DNA of 64,000 nt from Pratylenchus scribneri (lineage: Eukaryota; Nematoda; Chromadorea; Rhabditida; Pratylenchidae), in assembly GCA_030063045.1 (NCBI GenBank), contig JAQSEB010000115.1, positions 372,001 to 436,000 on the forward strand. The letters are read 5' to 3'. Numbering within the stretch: position 1 is the stretch's first letter; each line of letters begins with the position of its first letter. The notes under the pieces were generated by a model. That model worked only from the letters and a program-made list of their open reading frames with translations, did no database searches and was not told where the DNA came from. Below, in pieces: positions 1 through 10,748 of this stretch. Both the position numbers and the translations under genes were made by a program.

Positions 1-113
1 TTCAGAATCCAATATTGTAATTTATTTAATTGTGTCAAATTAATTCAATTAATCTTTTCTCCATCCAAAAAAGCAAATTCCTTGCATCCAATTGACGGAT
101 TCCCATTTCCAAA

Positions 114-1573
114 ATGTTGCATCTTCGTTGTGTGTTGGTCGGTGATGAATGTGTCGGGAAAACCTCCCTGATTGTGGCCTACACTCGAAATGGATTCTGC
201 GGTCAGTTTTCTCACTTTCATTCTTCTCTTTTCTTGGAATAATATAAAATGAAGAGCTTCAAATAAAAATATATTCTTATTAGTGGTATTTTGTTTATTA
301 TACTCAATACCGGGGCTTCTGTATTAAATGCCCCCAGGCAAAATCAGTCGCGAATATTTCTGCCAGGGGATTCAAGTTGGATTACAATTAGAGAATTCAC
401 AGACATTTTAATTTCTCTCGACAACTTGATGGCATATTTTATCATATCATAAGATTAGGAAGCGTATAATGTGGATCAAATTCACACAATTCCCCATAAA
501 ATTCTCCTTAATCTTCCATTCTTTTCAGAACGATATTGTCCTACCGCATTCGACAATTATTCTGGTAAGTACATTCCAGAATATAGGGGATCAATTCAAT
601 TAATAAACCAACCCTTAAATTATATAATTTTATCTTTCCATCAATTTTGCCCTTTGGTTTCATTCCTCCTTTTCACCTTCTCCCACAAATCCTTTATTTT
701 CATCTATTTAGTCACCGTTTGTGTGGATGGAAATCCTCTTCGGCTGGAACTTTGCGACACCGCTGGAAGGGTCAATCAAATGGAATAGAAGACAATAAAA
801 AAATTCCACAAATTTTTAGTCAGAATTTGACTCGATCCGACCGTTGAGCTATGCAGATGCCTCAGTCTTTCTTCTCTGTTTCAAGTTCATTTCAAATCCT
901 TTAATGCCTCAACAATTTTCCCACTTTTGAAGCATTGCCAGACTGTCTTCATTGAGTTCAGCTACACAAAGATGGCTGCCAGAAATTCGGGCATTGGCTC
1001 CTTCAGCGCCGAGTATGCAAATTTATAAAAAATACATTAATTTCCCCTCATTGATCAGTCATTTTGGTTGGCACCCAATCGGATCGTCGCCTCCATTCTT
1101 CTGGAGGCTCGCAGGATTGTGGCTTCAACGATTCCCTCGTTAAACCGGCTGTCATGTCCCAGCTGGCTGGCCGTCTCCAATTGAATTGGTTGGAATGTTC
1201 CGCCGTCACGCAGCAAAATTTGAAGGAAGTTTTCGACTTGGCAATTCTTCACGCTCTTTGCCATCAACGGCGAATGGTACAGAAGCCGAATGCCGGCCTC
1301 TTTTTGACCGTTGAGAAGGCCGCTTTGACGGAAAAGGTGGATTCGATCGGGCCATTTATTAGGACCTTTTTACATGGGTAAAACCAAAATAAGCTATTTA
1401 GGATATATCCAATGCCCAAATTTGTAATTAATAATTCCCAAATTCTAAAGATCGAAAAGGCAAAAAGTGGCCCAAACGGCAATATGCAAAACAATGGAAC
1501 AGGCATTGGGGGCAATGGATTGAAGCAAAATTTCTGGCGGTTGGTGGCAATCACGAAGAAAAAATTCATGTGA
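114..1573 (+). CDS. Rho-family small GTPase (RhoU/RhoV or CHW-1-like), 7 exons
   Basis: Exons 114-201, 529-564, 712-770, 820-884, 933-1012 and 1059-1377, plus a last exon ending at 1523 or 1573 depending on the acceptor (1451 or 1468). The order of motifs is that of a Rho GTPase: P-loop GDECVGKTS, effector loop CPTAFDNYS, DTAGRSEFDSIRPLSY (switch II), then ILVGTQSD and ECSAVTQQNLKEVF. Such proteins cycle between GTP and GDP at membranes and control actin and polarity. Oddities seen directly: the residue matching Gly12 of Rac is Glu, and Gln61 is Arg. The favoured last exon (1468-1573) gives a basic end, WRLVAITKKKFM, with no CAAX box; the other choice also lacks one. Assignment to the Wrch/Chp branch is inference; membership of the Rho family is secure. 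Confidence 0.88.
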
Positions 1574-2475
1574 CCGAAAGAAGAAATTTTTGATTGATCT
1601 CAAAATACATTTTGGTTCAAAGGCATTTTATTGGAATTTCCACAAACATTTCAACATTATTATTTGGCAAATTCGTCCAATAAATTCACTATATTTTCTC
1701 CATATTGTGCCCTGTTTTTTGTTCATTTTTAGTCAAAAGACAATAAAACATTAAATTTCCCTGAGGCAGACTAAACTGCCAAACATAATTGATGGCAAGT
1801 TTAGAAAATGTTTTTCATCAGTCAATTCTGTTTACTCCAATTCATCTAATCAGTCAATAATAATATTGTTTGGCAAATAATGAACTTTTATTTGGAAAAT
1901 GAATGATGAATTGCATCACAAACTCAAAAACTTAATAGTAAATTTGAGAAAATAATCAACTAGAAAATTGACGGAAAAACGGGAGGATTATGCATTGCAA
2001 TTGCAATGCGTGAAGCATTATGGAATGTGGTGGAAATAAACAAAATGAAGAGATCGGCGGTATCTTTTGACCAAATTGGAATGTTTATTTGAGAGAATAA
2101 TGCGGCCATTTATCGTTTACACCTACTCAAATTCTCTCATTAAGAGTAACTAAATTGGATTTATGGTCAAGCATACTTAAAATTAATAGCCAATTCTACA
2201 CACGAATTAAAACATTGAGAATGAAACAAATTTTATATTTTTATTCATGGTTTTCATTTATAATACATACAACAATAGAATATATGTGGAATGGAAATGG
2301 TGGATGAGAGGGGGAACAATATTTATAGGGAAAATGGGGGAAGGTGGCAAAGAATTACAATGATTAGATGGGATTGGATTGGTGGTGATTCATGTCATCT
2401 GGAGCCAGGTTGGTTGAAGAGAAGTTGCAGTCCGTCCCATTTGATCCTATGGTGTTCGTCCTTGGCAGAGCGGTT
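1574..2475. other. intergenic, no gene seen
   Basis: AT-rich spacer between the Rho-type GTPase and the 3' end of the minus-strand SSP gene. Short ORFs here have no recognisable content. The last part, 2291-2475, probably includes the SSP 3' UTR. No tRNA-like folds or long repeats were seen. Confidence 0.5.
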
Positions 2476-2933
2476 TCATTCGGCGACCATTGGCACATCC
2501 AGCTTGAATTCGGGCGATTGTCCAGCAGCGAATTGGGGCTTCGGGTCCGTGCACTCAGCGTCGATGGGCAGGAACAGGATTTCGAGGCGGTCGTCGTTCT
2601 TCGGTGGTCCTTCCTGCAAAAATGGGGATATTAGTCCAATGAAACATATCAAAATGAATTAAAACCCACCAAGCGCGTCACCTCCACTTGAGCAGCGGCT
2701 CCAGGCTCGACAATGCCGTAGACGGGGTTGACACGGTAGTGATCATTGTTGGTTGATTTGATTTTGAAGGCATAGCGGACCTGAATTTGAACGGGGAAAG
2801 GTTAAGAAATGGAGATGAAAAAAAATAAAATAAACCGCACCTCTGCATTGCTGTTCGTCAATTGATGGGCGCTTGTGCCTCCGGCGGCCGGGACTTGCAG
2901 TGCAGCTGGTTCGATCAAGACGGGAGTGGCCAT
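2476..2933 (-). CDS. sperm-specific SSP-type protein with a major sperm protein (MSP) domain
   Basis: Three exons on the minus strand: 2841-2933, 2670-2780 and 2476-2613, all phase 0, giving 113 residues. The protein is little more than one MSP immunoglobulin-like fold: it opens ATPVLIEPAALQVPAAGG, continues with YAFKIKSTNNDHYRVNPVYG and EPGAAAQVEVTR, and has EGPPKNDDRLEILFLP in the last exon. This is the pattern of the short nematode sperm-specific class P (SSP) proteins rather than of the 126-residue cytoskeletal MSPs. MSP-domain proteins support the amoeboid motility of nematode sperm. A TATAAAAG box lies about 105 bp upstream on the minus strand. It is divergent from the lysine-rich gene at 3267. 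Sperm expression is inferred from the family. Confidence 0.88.
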
Positions 2934-3036
2934 TTGCTGTTGTCGTTCTTGAAGTTGTTGCGATGTTGATGAGCTTCTTTGTTGATGGTCGTTGTTTGGC
3001 GTTTGTTGGTGATGCCAGACTGGTCAAAACAGTTCG

Positions 3037-3044
3037 CTTTTATA
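3037..3044 (-). promoter_or_regulatory. TATA box of the SSP gene
   Basis: TATAAAAG on the minus strand, about 105 bp upstream of the SSP start codon. An identical box serves the divergent gene. A GATA-type site (AGATAA, minus strand, 3069-3074) lies just beyond it; GATA factors are known to drive MSP genes in Caenorhabditis, so a role here is inference. Confidence 0.55.
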
Positions 3045-3152
3045 CTTTTTGTTCCGATAATATTGATTTTATCTACAGTATACTTTATTGATTTTATAAT
3101 TTTTGTATTTTTAATAAAATGTGTATTTATATTTTGTAATGGGCAAATTTAG

Positions 3153-3160
3153 TATAAAAG
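3153..3160 (+). promoter_or_regulatory. TATA box of the lysine-rich gene
   Basis: TATAAAAG, 107 bp upstream of the ATG at 3267. Same motif and nearly the same distance as the TATA box of the divergent SSP gene, suggesting a matched bidirectional promoter of about 330 bp. Confidence 0.55.
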
Positions 3161-3266
3161 GAAGTCAGAATGCCGGCTAAATCATCACCAAACGACGAGC
3201 ACAAATCAAACCAATCAATCGAACCAACAACGCAACTGCCAATTCAAGAAGCTCAACTCCACTACA

Positions 3267-4193
3267 ATGATGGACCCGTCAACACTTCCTGCCGCAATGC
3301 TGCTCTTCACCATCCAACTGCTTCCGGTCTTCGCTGTTGCATGCACAATCCTGGTCCAATGTGGCTGTATGGGCAAAAAGAAGAAACCACAACAAGGCAA
3401 GAAGAACGACACCAAGAAGCCGCTGGGAGACAAGGACAAGCCGAAAGCAGATGACAAGTGAGTTTTATCAGTTAAAATGATTCAATGACCTAATATTTGT
3501 ATTTTTAGGAACAAGCCAGCTGATACAACAAAGCCAGCAACGCCACCTGCCACAGGACCGACGCCGACAGTCAAACCAGTGCCTGCTCCGCCAACACCAA
3601 CGACGACGACGCCCGCCGTGCCGCCCGTTGCCCAACCAACACAAACGCCACTTACTCCAACGACAACTCCTGCTGCTCCCGCTCCTGGCCCTGTCAAACC
3701 ACCGACCACCGACAAAAAAGAAGAGGAACCAGCAAAGGTAAGGTTTATGGGAGGGGAAAAATCAATGACCAAGAATAAATTTTGCTAATTTACAGATTCC
3801 CGATGCCGCCGTCGTCGAAACTGCACAACCGAAGGTGGACGAATCAGCAGCTGCAACGAAGTCGAAGAGGAACAAGGAAACGCCCGAGACAGCGAAGGAA
3901 AAGAAGTCATCGGAGGACAAACCCGGAGAGGATGAAGCAGCAAAGAACGATGGCAGCGGGAAGGCCGACAAAACGAAGAGCAAAAGAACGGACAAATCAA
4001 ACGAAGAAGAAGGCAAGAAGAGCAGTGGCGGGAGGGTAAGTCCATAATATAAATTTGTTTTTGATCCAAACTTCATTTTTTTCATTTTCAGACCGACAAT
4101 GCTGACAAGGAGAACTCAGGAAGCAACAAGGACGAGGACGATGACAAGAAGGAGGAAGAGAAGGAAGGAAGCGAATCCGGAATCGAGGAATGA
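3267..4193 (+). CDS. lysine-rich, membrane-anchored low-complexity protein
   Basis: Four exons (3267-3457, 3509-3737, 3796-4035, 4092-4193), 253 residues. Residues about 8-33 are a hydrophobic segment (signal anchor) ending in CGCMGKKKKP. Then come a Pro/Thr-rich stretch (about 75-130, many PTPT and TTTPA runs) and a long Lys/Glu/Asp-rich tail ending EGSESGIEE. There is no enzyme motif. I do not recognise an orthologue, but short nematode proteins with one membrane segment followed by a Lys-rich disordered tail are often found with sperm genes, and this one shares a divergent promoter with an SSP gene, so a sperm role is plausible inference. The splice junctions are canonical and the frame is open throughout. 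Two in-frame ATGs open the gene; the first was taken. Confidence 0.72.
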
Positions 4194-4879
4194 GGACGAC
4201 GCTACCAACTGCTGGAATTGGACCGATGAATTCGCCGTTCACATATTCCGAAAAACACACCATTCCCCATTTGTCTTTGTTGTTATTGTCCTTTCCCCTC
4301 CTCCTCATCCCTTGTTGCCATTCATTCACCAATCCATCTATATAATTGTCCATTCCATATATTGTTCACCATTCCTCATTCCAAATTGTGCTACAAATAA
4401 CCCATTGTGCACTATTGTCTTGTTGTATATTGCCAATCCCTCTCACCTAATGTCTTATTGTTGATAATGTCTATTGATAAATTGATAAATAAATAAATAT
4501 GCAAATTTGTTTTCATTATTTAATGTGTTTTTGAATAATTGAGCTTAATGTGGAGTAAAACTTAGATTTATTCGGCCTTTTTGAGTTTTGATTTGACTTA
4601 GATTTATTCCGCCAGTTTTGAGTAATCCCTACTTCCAACTAAATGTTTTTATTTTGAACATTTACAAATGTTTATTCTGCTAATGTCTCAACATTAGCTT
4701 TAGCTTAATAATCTATCCTCCCTCCGGCAATCCTATTTCCAATTACCAATTATGGATTTGGAGGTTTTTAGGTTATTTAAAAATTGGTTGAGTGATTTAA
4801 TCTTAAACTTGGATATTCCGTTCCGCTTTCTAAATTTAAAAGATTGGTCTGCGCATAATTTAAAAAAAAGACTTCAAGT
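4194..4879. other. 3' UTR and intergenic spacer
   Basis: Holds the 3' UTR of the lysine-rich gene, with an AATAAATAAATAT polyadenylation-type signal near 4487-4499, followed by AT-rich spacer. No further gene seen. Confidence 0.45.
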
Positions 4880-6773
4880 ATGGGGCGATCATCCAGGAGA
4901 AAGAAGGTTTAATTTAATGCCAATTCAAGTAAATTGAATTTTAAATTTTAACAGGGCAGAGCAGCCAAAGCAGCTCGACGCGGTCTACTTGGATTGAGTG
5001 CCACTGCTGTGATTGGCAAAAAGAAGTCGAAACAATTTGTGAGTCATTCAAACAATTGGGAAATAAAAGCAAAATATTTTTTAGGAAAAACGAGCCGAAC
5101 AACGATTGCAAAAGAAAGACGAAGCTCGATCGGAGGAAGTTCTCCGGGAAAATGTGACCGGCACAACCAAATTGCAAGACAATGCCGACAAACCGCCTCA
5201 CTCATTTGTAATTCACACTGGTCAAGTTGGTCGATATGTGCGTCAATTGGAGAGAGATTTGCGCAGAGTGATGAGCCCACACACATCCACCGAACTTCGG
5301 GTAAGAATTTATAGATATATTCTTTTGTTTAAAATATTTTTCAGGTCACAAAACGGAACAATTTCAAGGATTTTGTGGTCAATTCCCAATTCCTCGGTGT
5401 CTCTCATTTGCTGGTTTTGGCCAAATCTTCGCTCTCTATCAATTTGCGCATTTGCCGAAATCCGCAAGGGCCTACTTTGCATTTTAAAGGTTTTCTCCAT
5501 TTTAAAATTAGTTAATTAACAAAATTCAAATCCAGTTGAAAAATATTGCTTGAGTCGGGACATTCTGGCTGCACAAAAACGTCCACTAATCAATGAGCAA
5601 CTTTTTGAACATTCTCCGCTGGTTGTGCTCAATGGATTCGGCGCTGAGGGGAAAAAGCATTTGCAATTGGTGCAGACCATTTTCCAGAATATGTTTCCCA
5701 CAATTGATGTCGATCGGGTCAGTATTTAAAATTTTATCATTTATCCTATTGGTTATTTTCAATCCAATAAAGGTTAAATTGGCAACCATTAAGCGTGCTC
5801 TTCTTTTGCATTATATTCCTGAGGAGGAGCTGATCGAGCTGCGTCATTAGTAAGTCAAAAGTAAATTAATCCCTCAAAATCAAACCTCATTTTAAAGTTC
5901 AATAAGAACGGTGCCAGCGGGTGTCAGTCGTTCGACCAAAAAATTGATACAGAATAAAATTCCGGATTTATCCAAATATGCAGATATCAGCGATTTTCTC
6001 ATCAAGTTGGTTTTTTTAATGATCACATTTTTAATTTCAAATTAATCTTTCCAATTTGTTTCAGTCCCGGGCAATTGAGTGACAGTGAATTCGAAGGTGA
6101 ACAAGTCGAATTGGAATTACCACAGAACATTGGCGGGCGCGGCAAAAAACAAGGCCAACAAACGAAATTGAGTGAGTTTAAAGAGGAAATTTTGGAAAAA
6201 ATATTATAAATATATATATTAAGGACTACTCGAAATCGGCCCTCGAATGAGTTTGCGGTTGGTCAAAATTGAGGAGGGCATCAATGAGGGGGAAGTGCTC
6301 TACCATGCCCATGTCGCCAAAAGTAGCAAAGAAATTGCTCAACTTCGCCAAATGGCGCCTAGAATCAAGTTTGTTTAAATATTTCCTCTTAATTAATTTG
6401 ATGGAATTGAGAAGTCAATGATTAAAAATAAAAATAGCAGATTAATGCATATTGTGAAGAAAAGCAATTAAATTTCACTGGCGCAATGAGACTTCCCACC
6501 CCATTGAATATTGAAGTTAGAAAGTCCAAAAAATGTTTTAAAAATATTCTTATCTTTTTATCACAATCAACTTTTATTGTTTTTAGGAAGAAACGACTGC
6601 GGCATGAGAAACAAGTGGAACATCTGACGATCAGAAAAATGCGGGCACAAAAGGAGAAGGAAAAACATTTGACCGAAATGGACGAACGGGAAAGACGGGC
6701 ATTGCTTGAGAAGCAACGAGAAGTTACCGGCGATTATAGCAGTGGGAGCGAGGCTGCAGATGAAGGAGAATAA
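4880..6773 (+). CDS. lpd-6: Peter Pan / SSF1-type Brix-domain ribosome biogenesis factor
   Basis: Ten exons (4880-4906, 4955-5038, 5085-5300, 5345-5489, 5536-5717, 5773-5849, 5898-6005, 6065-6171, 6224-6368, 6587-6773), 425 residues. A basic start (MGRSSRRKK) leads into the Brix domain, with PHSFVIHTGQVGRYVRQLER, RNPQGPTLHF, and later EIGPRMSLRLVKIEEG, all diagnostic of the Peter Pan/SSF1 branch. The C-terminus is a Lys/Glu/Arg-rich helix ending in an acidic tail (SEAADEGE). Family knowledge: nucleolar factor needed for 60S pre-ribosome maturation and 27S pre-rRNA processing; the Caenorhabditis orthologue is LPD-6. All junctions are GT-AG with consistent phases. Length fits the family. Confidence 0.93.
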
Positions 6774-7669
6774 TCATTTTTTAATTTTCATTTATTTGTT
6801 GATTTTTTGTTTAATTTTTTTAAAATTAGTATTTAAGTATAAATCGAAAAAAGCATTTATCAAAGTCGTTTTTATTATTTTGATTGATTTGTTTGAATTA
6901 AATCGATTACATTTACATTATCGATTATCTATAATCATAATAAGATCGTGTTCAATATTTAAATTCCATTTTATTTTTTTTTCCACCCACATTCATATTC
7001 ATTCATAAAAAAATCTACTAAATCATAATAAAGCTATTAGCTATAGCTAAGCTAGCTATGCTACGCTACTGGCTGGGGCGAGAGCTTTTAGAATTAGATT
7101 AAGTTTGTTGAGATTTTAGAATCATGTTCCGTTTGCTTATAGAACTAATAATCACAACCTATAAAATGATAAAAATTGGGGCGATTATTCTTGAAAAAAA
7201 TGAATCATTATCATTATTCATTAGGGTCTTACATGTTAACATGATGTTATATATATGTTAGCGCTAAAACTGAAATTTCAGCTAAAACTGAAATTAGCTA
7301 GCTAAAACTGAAATTCCTCTAACTGTCTGCCACACTCTCTAACATGTTCTCCTTTTCTTTCTTTCTTTATATTTCCTATGTCACTCTCACTTTTCTCTGC
7401 ATCTCTAACCAAAAAAGTGAGAAATAGTGTGTGAATTTCAGTTTTAGCTAGCTAATTTCAGTTTTAGCGGGTTTCAGTTTTAGCGCCCACATATATATAT
7501 AAATCATAGTTCTAGTTACTAGCTAATATCAATAAAATTATACACAGAAAATAACATAGGCTTAGTTCATCTTCATCATATCAAATAACATTAAAAACGA
7601 TTGATTTTATTATAGATTCATTCCTCAATATTGATCAATATAATAATCATAATCGGCTAATCCAAACAA
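6774..7669. other. intergenic region containing a MITE-like element
   Basis: About 0.9 kb between the Brix-domain gene and cyclin B. It is AT-rich; the only structure seen is the inverted repeat at 7261-7488, plus a short run of GCTA-type repeats near 7035-7075. Confidence 0.5.
7261..7488. mobile_element. MITE-like element with long terminal inverted repeats
   Basis: The left arm (7261-7316) and right arm (7433-7487) are near-perfect reverse complements of about 55 nt, separated by about 115 nt of pyrimidine-rich sequence. Each arm is itself three spaced copies of GCTAAAACTGAAATT (or its complement), with GCTAGCTA joining two of them. The outer ends are GCGCTAAAAC and GTTTTAGCGC. Flanks are AT-dinucleotide rich on both sides (tatatatg, acatatata), so a target duplication cannot be defined. 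No coding capacity. A non-autonomous DNA element is the simplest reading. Confidence 0.6.
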
Positions 7670-8895
7670 ATGTACAAAATCAATAAAGAGGAGATTGATG
7701 AGAATGAAGCTCAAAAAGCGGTTCAAATAGCGAATAAGCGGGTTAACCCAGAGACCTTCCATCGTCAGGCACTTGCAGACAGAAAGCCCAACATTCCACT
7801 CCTGCATCGCAACAAGAAACAGGTTCATTTTTGTTTGTATTATTTACTTTAACAAATAATATTATAGGACAAAGAGAAGACACATTCACAAATTCGATAT
7901 GGCGGCGATCCGACAATGATCAGTGCGGACCAGGCTGAGGACATCGACACGTACATGCGTTATGTTGAGCAGCGATACAAAATACCGAAGCAATTCCTCC
8001 GAACCAACCCTCATATCGACGGACGAATGCGGCAAATACTCGTTGATTGGCTTGTTCACGTATAATATCAATTTTTAAAATACGATTAACATTTAAAATT
8101 CAGGTCCAAGATCGATTCACCATGCAGTGCGAAACACTCAGCCTTTCGGTGAATTTGCTCGACCGTTCATTGGTCATCATGAATGGCAAGATTACAAAGA
8201 ATAACCTCCAACTGCTTGGTGTTTCATGCTTATTCGTGGCTGCAAAGTTCGAGGAAATTTTTCTTCCTAACACGGAGGATTTTGTTCTGGTCGCCGCCAA
8301 GGTCTTCACAAAGGAAGAGATTTATCGAATGGAGCAACAAGTTTTTTTTTAATTTATTAAATTTGATAATTTAAATTTATTTAGATATTAGCCACAGTGA
8401 ACTTCGATCTTGGTCAACCGCACAGCATCCAATTTTTGCGCCGCTATCGATTCTACATCAATCCGGAGCAACATGTCTACAATTTCGCCAAATATATCTG
8501 CGAGGTCGCCCTTGTCTCATACGAACTGGCCCATTATCCACCATCAACAGTTGCTGCTGTCGCAATGTGGCTGGCCTCGTACACATTTGGCCGAACTCTG
8601 AACTCACCAAATGTGTTTGACCAAATCTTCAAGCTGGACCTTGACACCGTCTCCAAAATTGCTCAACTATTCATCGAAGCGGTAAAACCATTCATTCATT
8701 CATTTGTTCTAATTTTCTAATTTATTAAAGGTTCTCCAATTCGCTGACCCGGCTGAACAACAACTCTATGCATTGCGCCAGAAGCATCAAAAACGTGCAC
8801 TCAACCACCTCACGGATTTGCATATCAACCGCCTCTATGAATTTTTGGACTTTGGCTCTTACGAATCGCCAAAACCGACGGCTCTTCTCAAGTGA
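7670..8895 (+). CDS. G2/mitotic cyclin B
   Basis: Five exons (7670-7822, 7868-8059, 8104-8340, 8385-8681, 8731-8895), 347 residues. The cyclin box begins GRMRQILVDWLVHVQDRF (the MRAIL-type motif that packs on CDK1) and continues with LLGVSCLFVAAKFEE and ILATVNFDL; the C-terminal cyclin fold follows (YELAHYPPSTVAAVAMWLAS). The pattern is nearer to B1-type cyclins than to B3. Role: activates CDK1 for entry into mitosis and meiosis. The N-terminal region before the cyclin domain is short; it contains RQALADRKPN, a plausible D-box (RxxL...N) for APC/C-dependent destruction. An additional 5' exon cannot be excluded. Confidence 0.92.
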
Positions 8896-9237
8896 TGGAA
8901 TCTATGATGTGACCTCAATGATGCGATGCTCAGCCAAATATTGACACAACAAACCCAGGGATTTATTACAACACATTCTCCGATCGATCTCCCCAATAAA
9001 TCTAAATTTTTATTGCCTTTTGACCTACTGCCGCTCTCTTTTTGACTTATTTCTTATTTATATTTCGAACGGTTATATCCCAATTATTTATTTCGTTCGT
9101 ATTTTTTAAATGTAATCGATAAATAAATGTAATGCTAAATAAATTAAATATTTTCTATTAAAAGTTGATGTATTCTTCCATATACTTATAAATTTATTAA
9201 TTTTTTTTGCTATAATTTTTAACAGAAATTTGAAAAG
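8896..9237. other. intergenic spacer between cyclin B and S27a
   Basis: AT-rich 342-bp spacer. It carries the cyclin B 3' UTR with AATAAA-type signals (near 8993 and 9120-9126) and ends with the trans-splice-like acceptor of the next gene. Confidence 0.45.
9216..9225 (+). promoter_or_regulatory. probable spliced-leader trans-splice acceptor
   Basis: Pyrimidine-rich tract ending tttttaacag, 12 bp before the ATG of the S27a fusion gene, with no donor for it in the short upstream spacer. This is the usual form of a nematode spliced-leader acceptor and fits a highly expressed ribosomal gene. Confidence 0.5.
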
Positions 9238-9833
9238 ATGTTCATCAAAGGACTTCAAAATAAAACCTATGTGGTGAATGGCGGGGAGCCATCAAACACG
9301 TTGGTCGACGAATTGAAACTGATCATTTCTCAAGAATTTGAAATGGTCCCTGTGCCCGAACAACGCCTGCTTTTCGCTGGTTTGATTTAAAATAATTTAA
9401 AAAATGCGTTAAATTCTTCATTAAGGACACCAATTGCAAGATGGAATGCATTTGGCGGATTATGGCATCGAAGAGGACTCGACGATTCATCTATCACTCA
9501 GGTTTAGATTCTAATTACTTTCAATTTTGTAAATTTCTCATTTAAGTTTGTTGGGTGGTGGAAAGAAACGCAAGAAGAAGCAATACACCGGCCCAAAGAA
9601 GCAAAAGCATGTTCGCAAGAAGGTCAAATTGCCGGTGCTGAAACTCTACAAGGTTGAGATATTGCGGGAAACATTATTAATATTGTTAAATTTAGATCGA
9701 TGATAACGACAAAATCAGTCGACAACGCATTGAATGTGCTTCCGCCACTTGTGGGGCAGGCATTTTTATGGCAAAGCATAAGGACCGACACTATTGCGGC
9801 AAATGCCATTCCACCATGAAAGAAGAGAAGTAA
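9238..9833 (+). CDS. ubl-1: divergent ubiquitin-like / 40S ribosomal protein S27a fusion
   Basis: Four exons (9238-9379, 9426-9501, 9547-9652, 9696-9833), 153 residues. Residues 1 to about 77 align with ubiquitin ([27 protein letters not shown]) and end in LLGG followed by a Lys-rich run; the rest is S27a, with the zinc-binding set CASATC ... CGKC and a basic stretch. In most eukaryotes the fusion releases ubiquitin and the small-subunit protein. Here the ubiquitin part is degenerate: positions matching Lys48 and Lys63 are His and Glu, and the LRLRGG tail is LSLLGG. Caenorhabditis UBL-1 is likewise a divergent fusion, so this is a nematode trait rather than decay. Confidence 0.93.
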
Positions 9834-9967
9834 TTTGCGGAATAATGAAATGAAACACTGATTATTCCTTTACAAATTATTGTTGCTGATTGTTAAAATG
9901 TTGAGATAAATAATTCTTTTATTTAATGACAAGTCAAATTTAAAAACAAAATATAATTGATATGTAT

Positions 9968-10566
9968 TTAATTGGTTCGACTTGACAGCCAATCTGCTTT
10001 TCTTTGTTGTATTTTGCTCAATGTACTTTCCACATTCTTGTTCTCAGTAATTTTGAATGATTCAATATATTCAGCGGCCTCCTCTACGGAATAGGACAGG
10101 ATTAGGGTAATTTTCATCCGATAACATAAGATATTGAGGTCCCTGAGCAGAAAGGATGGGTCTTCAACGTTCGACAGGACAAGTAAAACCTAGAATTCTT
10201 TAACAACGAAAGTTTAATAGAAAAACAATAACCTTCACTTGGTATCCATTTAAATCATTCAACCGGGTTTCAATATAGCCAGGGTGCAGTTTGTGATATT
10301 TCAAACTCAAATAAAGAATACCACAATTTTTCGAACACTCAAAGTCACATCTAAAATAAATTGGTACTAATGCAAAAAAAAAGTTAAGATTACTTGATCT
10401 CGGAATTCCATTCATAGGGCACATTACGAATATATTTGTTCAGTGGGTTTCCATCCTGTCTTCGTTTATTTATCTTTAATCTTGATGATCCGCCCGAAGC
10501 ATTCCCATTAGAAGAAGATTGTCCAAGTTCTGGTTCAGTTGGAATTGTATTTGAAGTTGATTCCAT
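9968..10566 (-). CDS. ercc-1: ERCC1-type DNA repair protein, short form without the C-terminal HhH region
   Basis: Three minus-strand exons (10394-10566, 10233-10350, 9968-10189), 170 residues. After a Ser/Asn-rich start it reads NPLNKYIRNVPYEWNSEIK, then LYLSLKYHKLHPGYIETRL and EDPSFLLRDLNILC ... TLILSYSVEEAAEYIESFK. This is the central domain of ERCC1, the non-catalytic partner of the XPF nuclease in nucleotide excision and crosslink repair. The frame stops at RKADWLSSRTN, where ERCC1 usually continues into a tandem helix-hairpin-helix domain that dimerises with XPF. Only about 135 bp separate the stop from the end of the S27a gene and no HhH-coding exon is visible there. It is head to head with the SPE-39 gene, 182 bp apart. 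Confidence 0.82.
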
Positions 10567-10748
10567 TTTCTAAATAAAATTTGAATCATTTAATTCACAA
10601 TTCAGTTATTTTTAAAAATATGATTAAAAATGATTTGTAACTCATAAAAATTTTAGATTATTATTATGAGAAGATTCCATTTTAAAAATTATTCGGAAAT
10701 CCTCGTTTAAAATTTCAATGAAAAAATTTAACAATTAAATTAAAACCG
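10567..10748. promoter_or_regulatory. short bidirectional promoter region between ERCC1 and SPE-39
   Basis: 182 bp between two divergent start codons, so both promoters (or trans-splice leaders) must lie here. Very AT-rich; no TATA box stands out. Confidence 0.4.

Noticed and set aside
2291..3091. Plus-strand ORFs over the SSP locus
   Set aside because: The minus strand encodes a clear MSP-domain protein with consistent exons; the plus ORFs are shadows.
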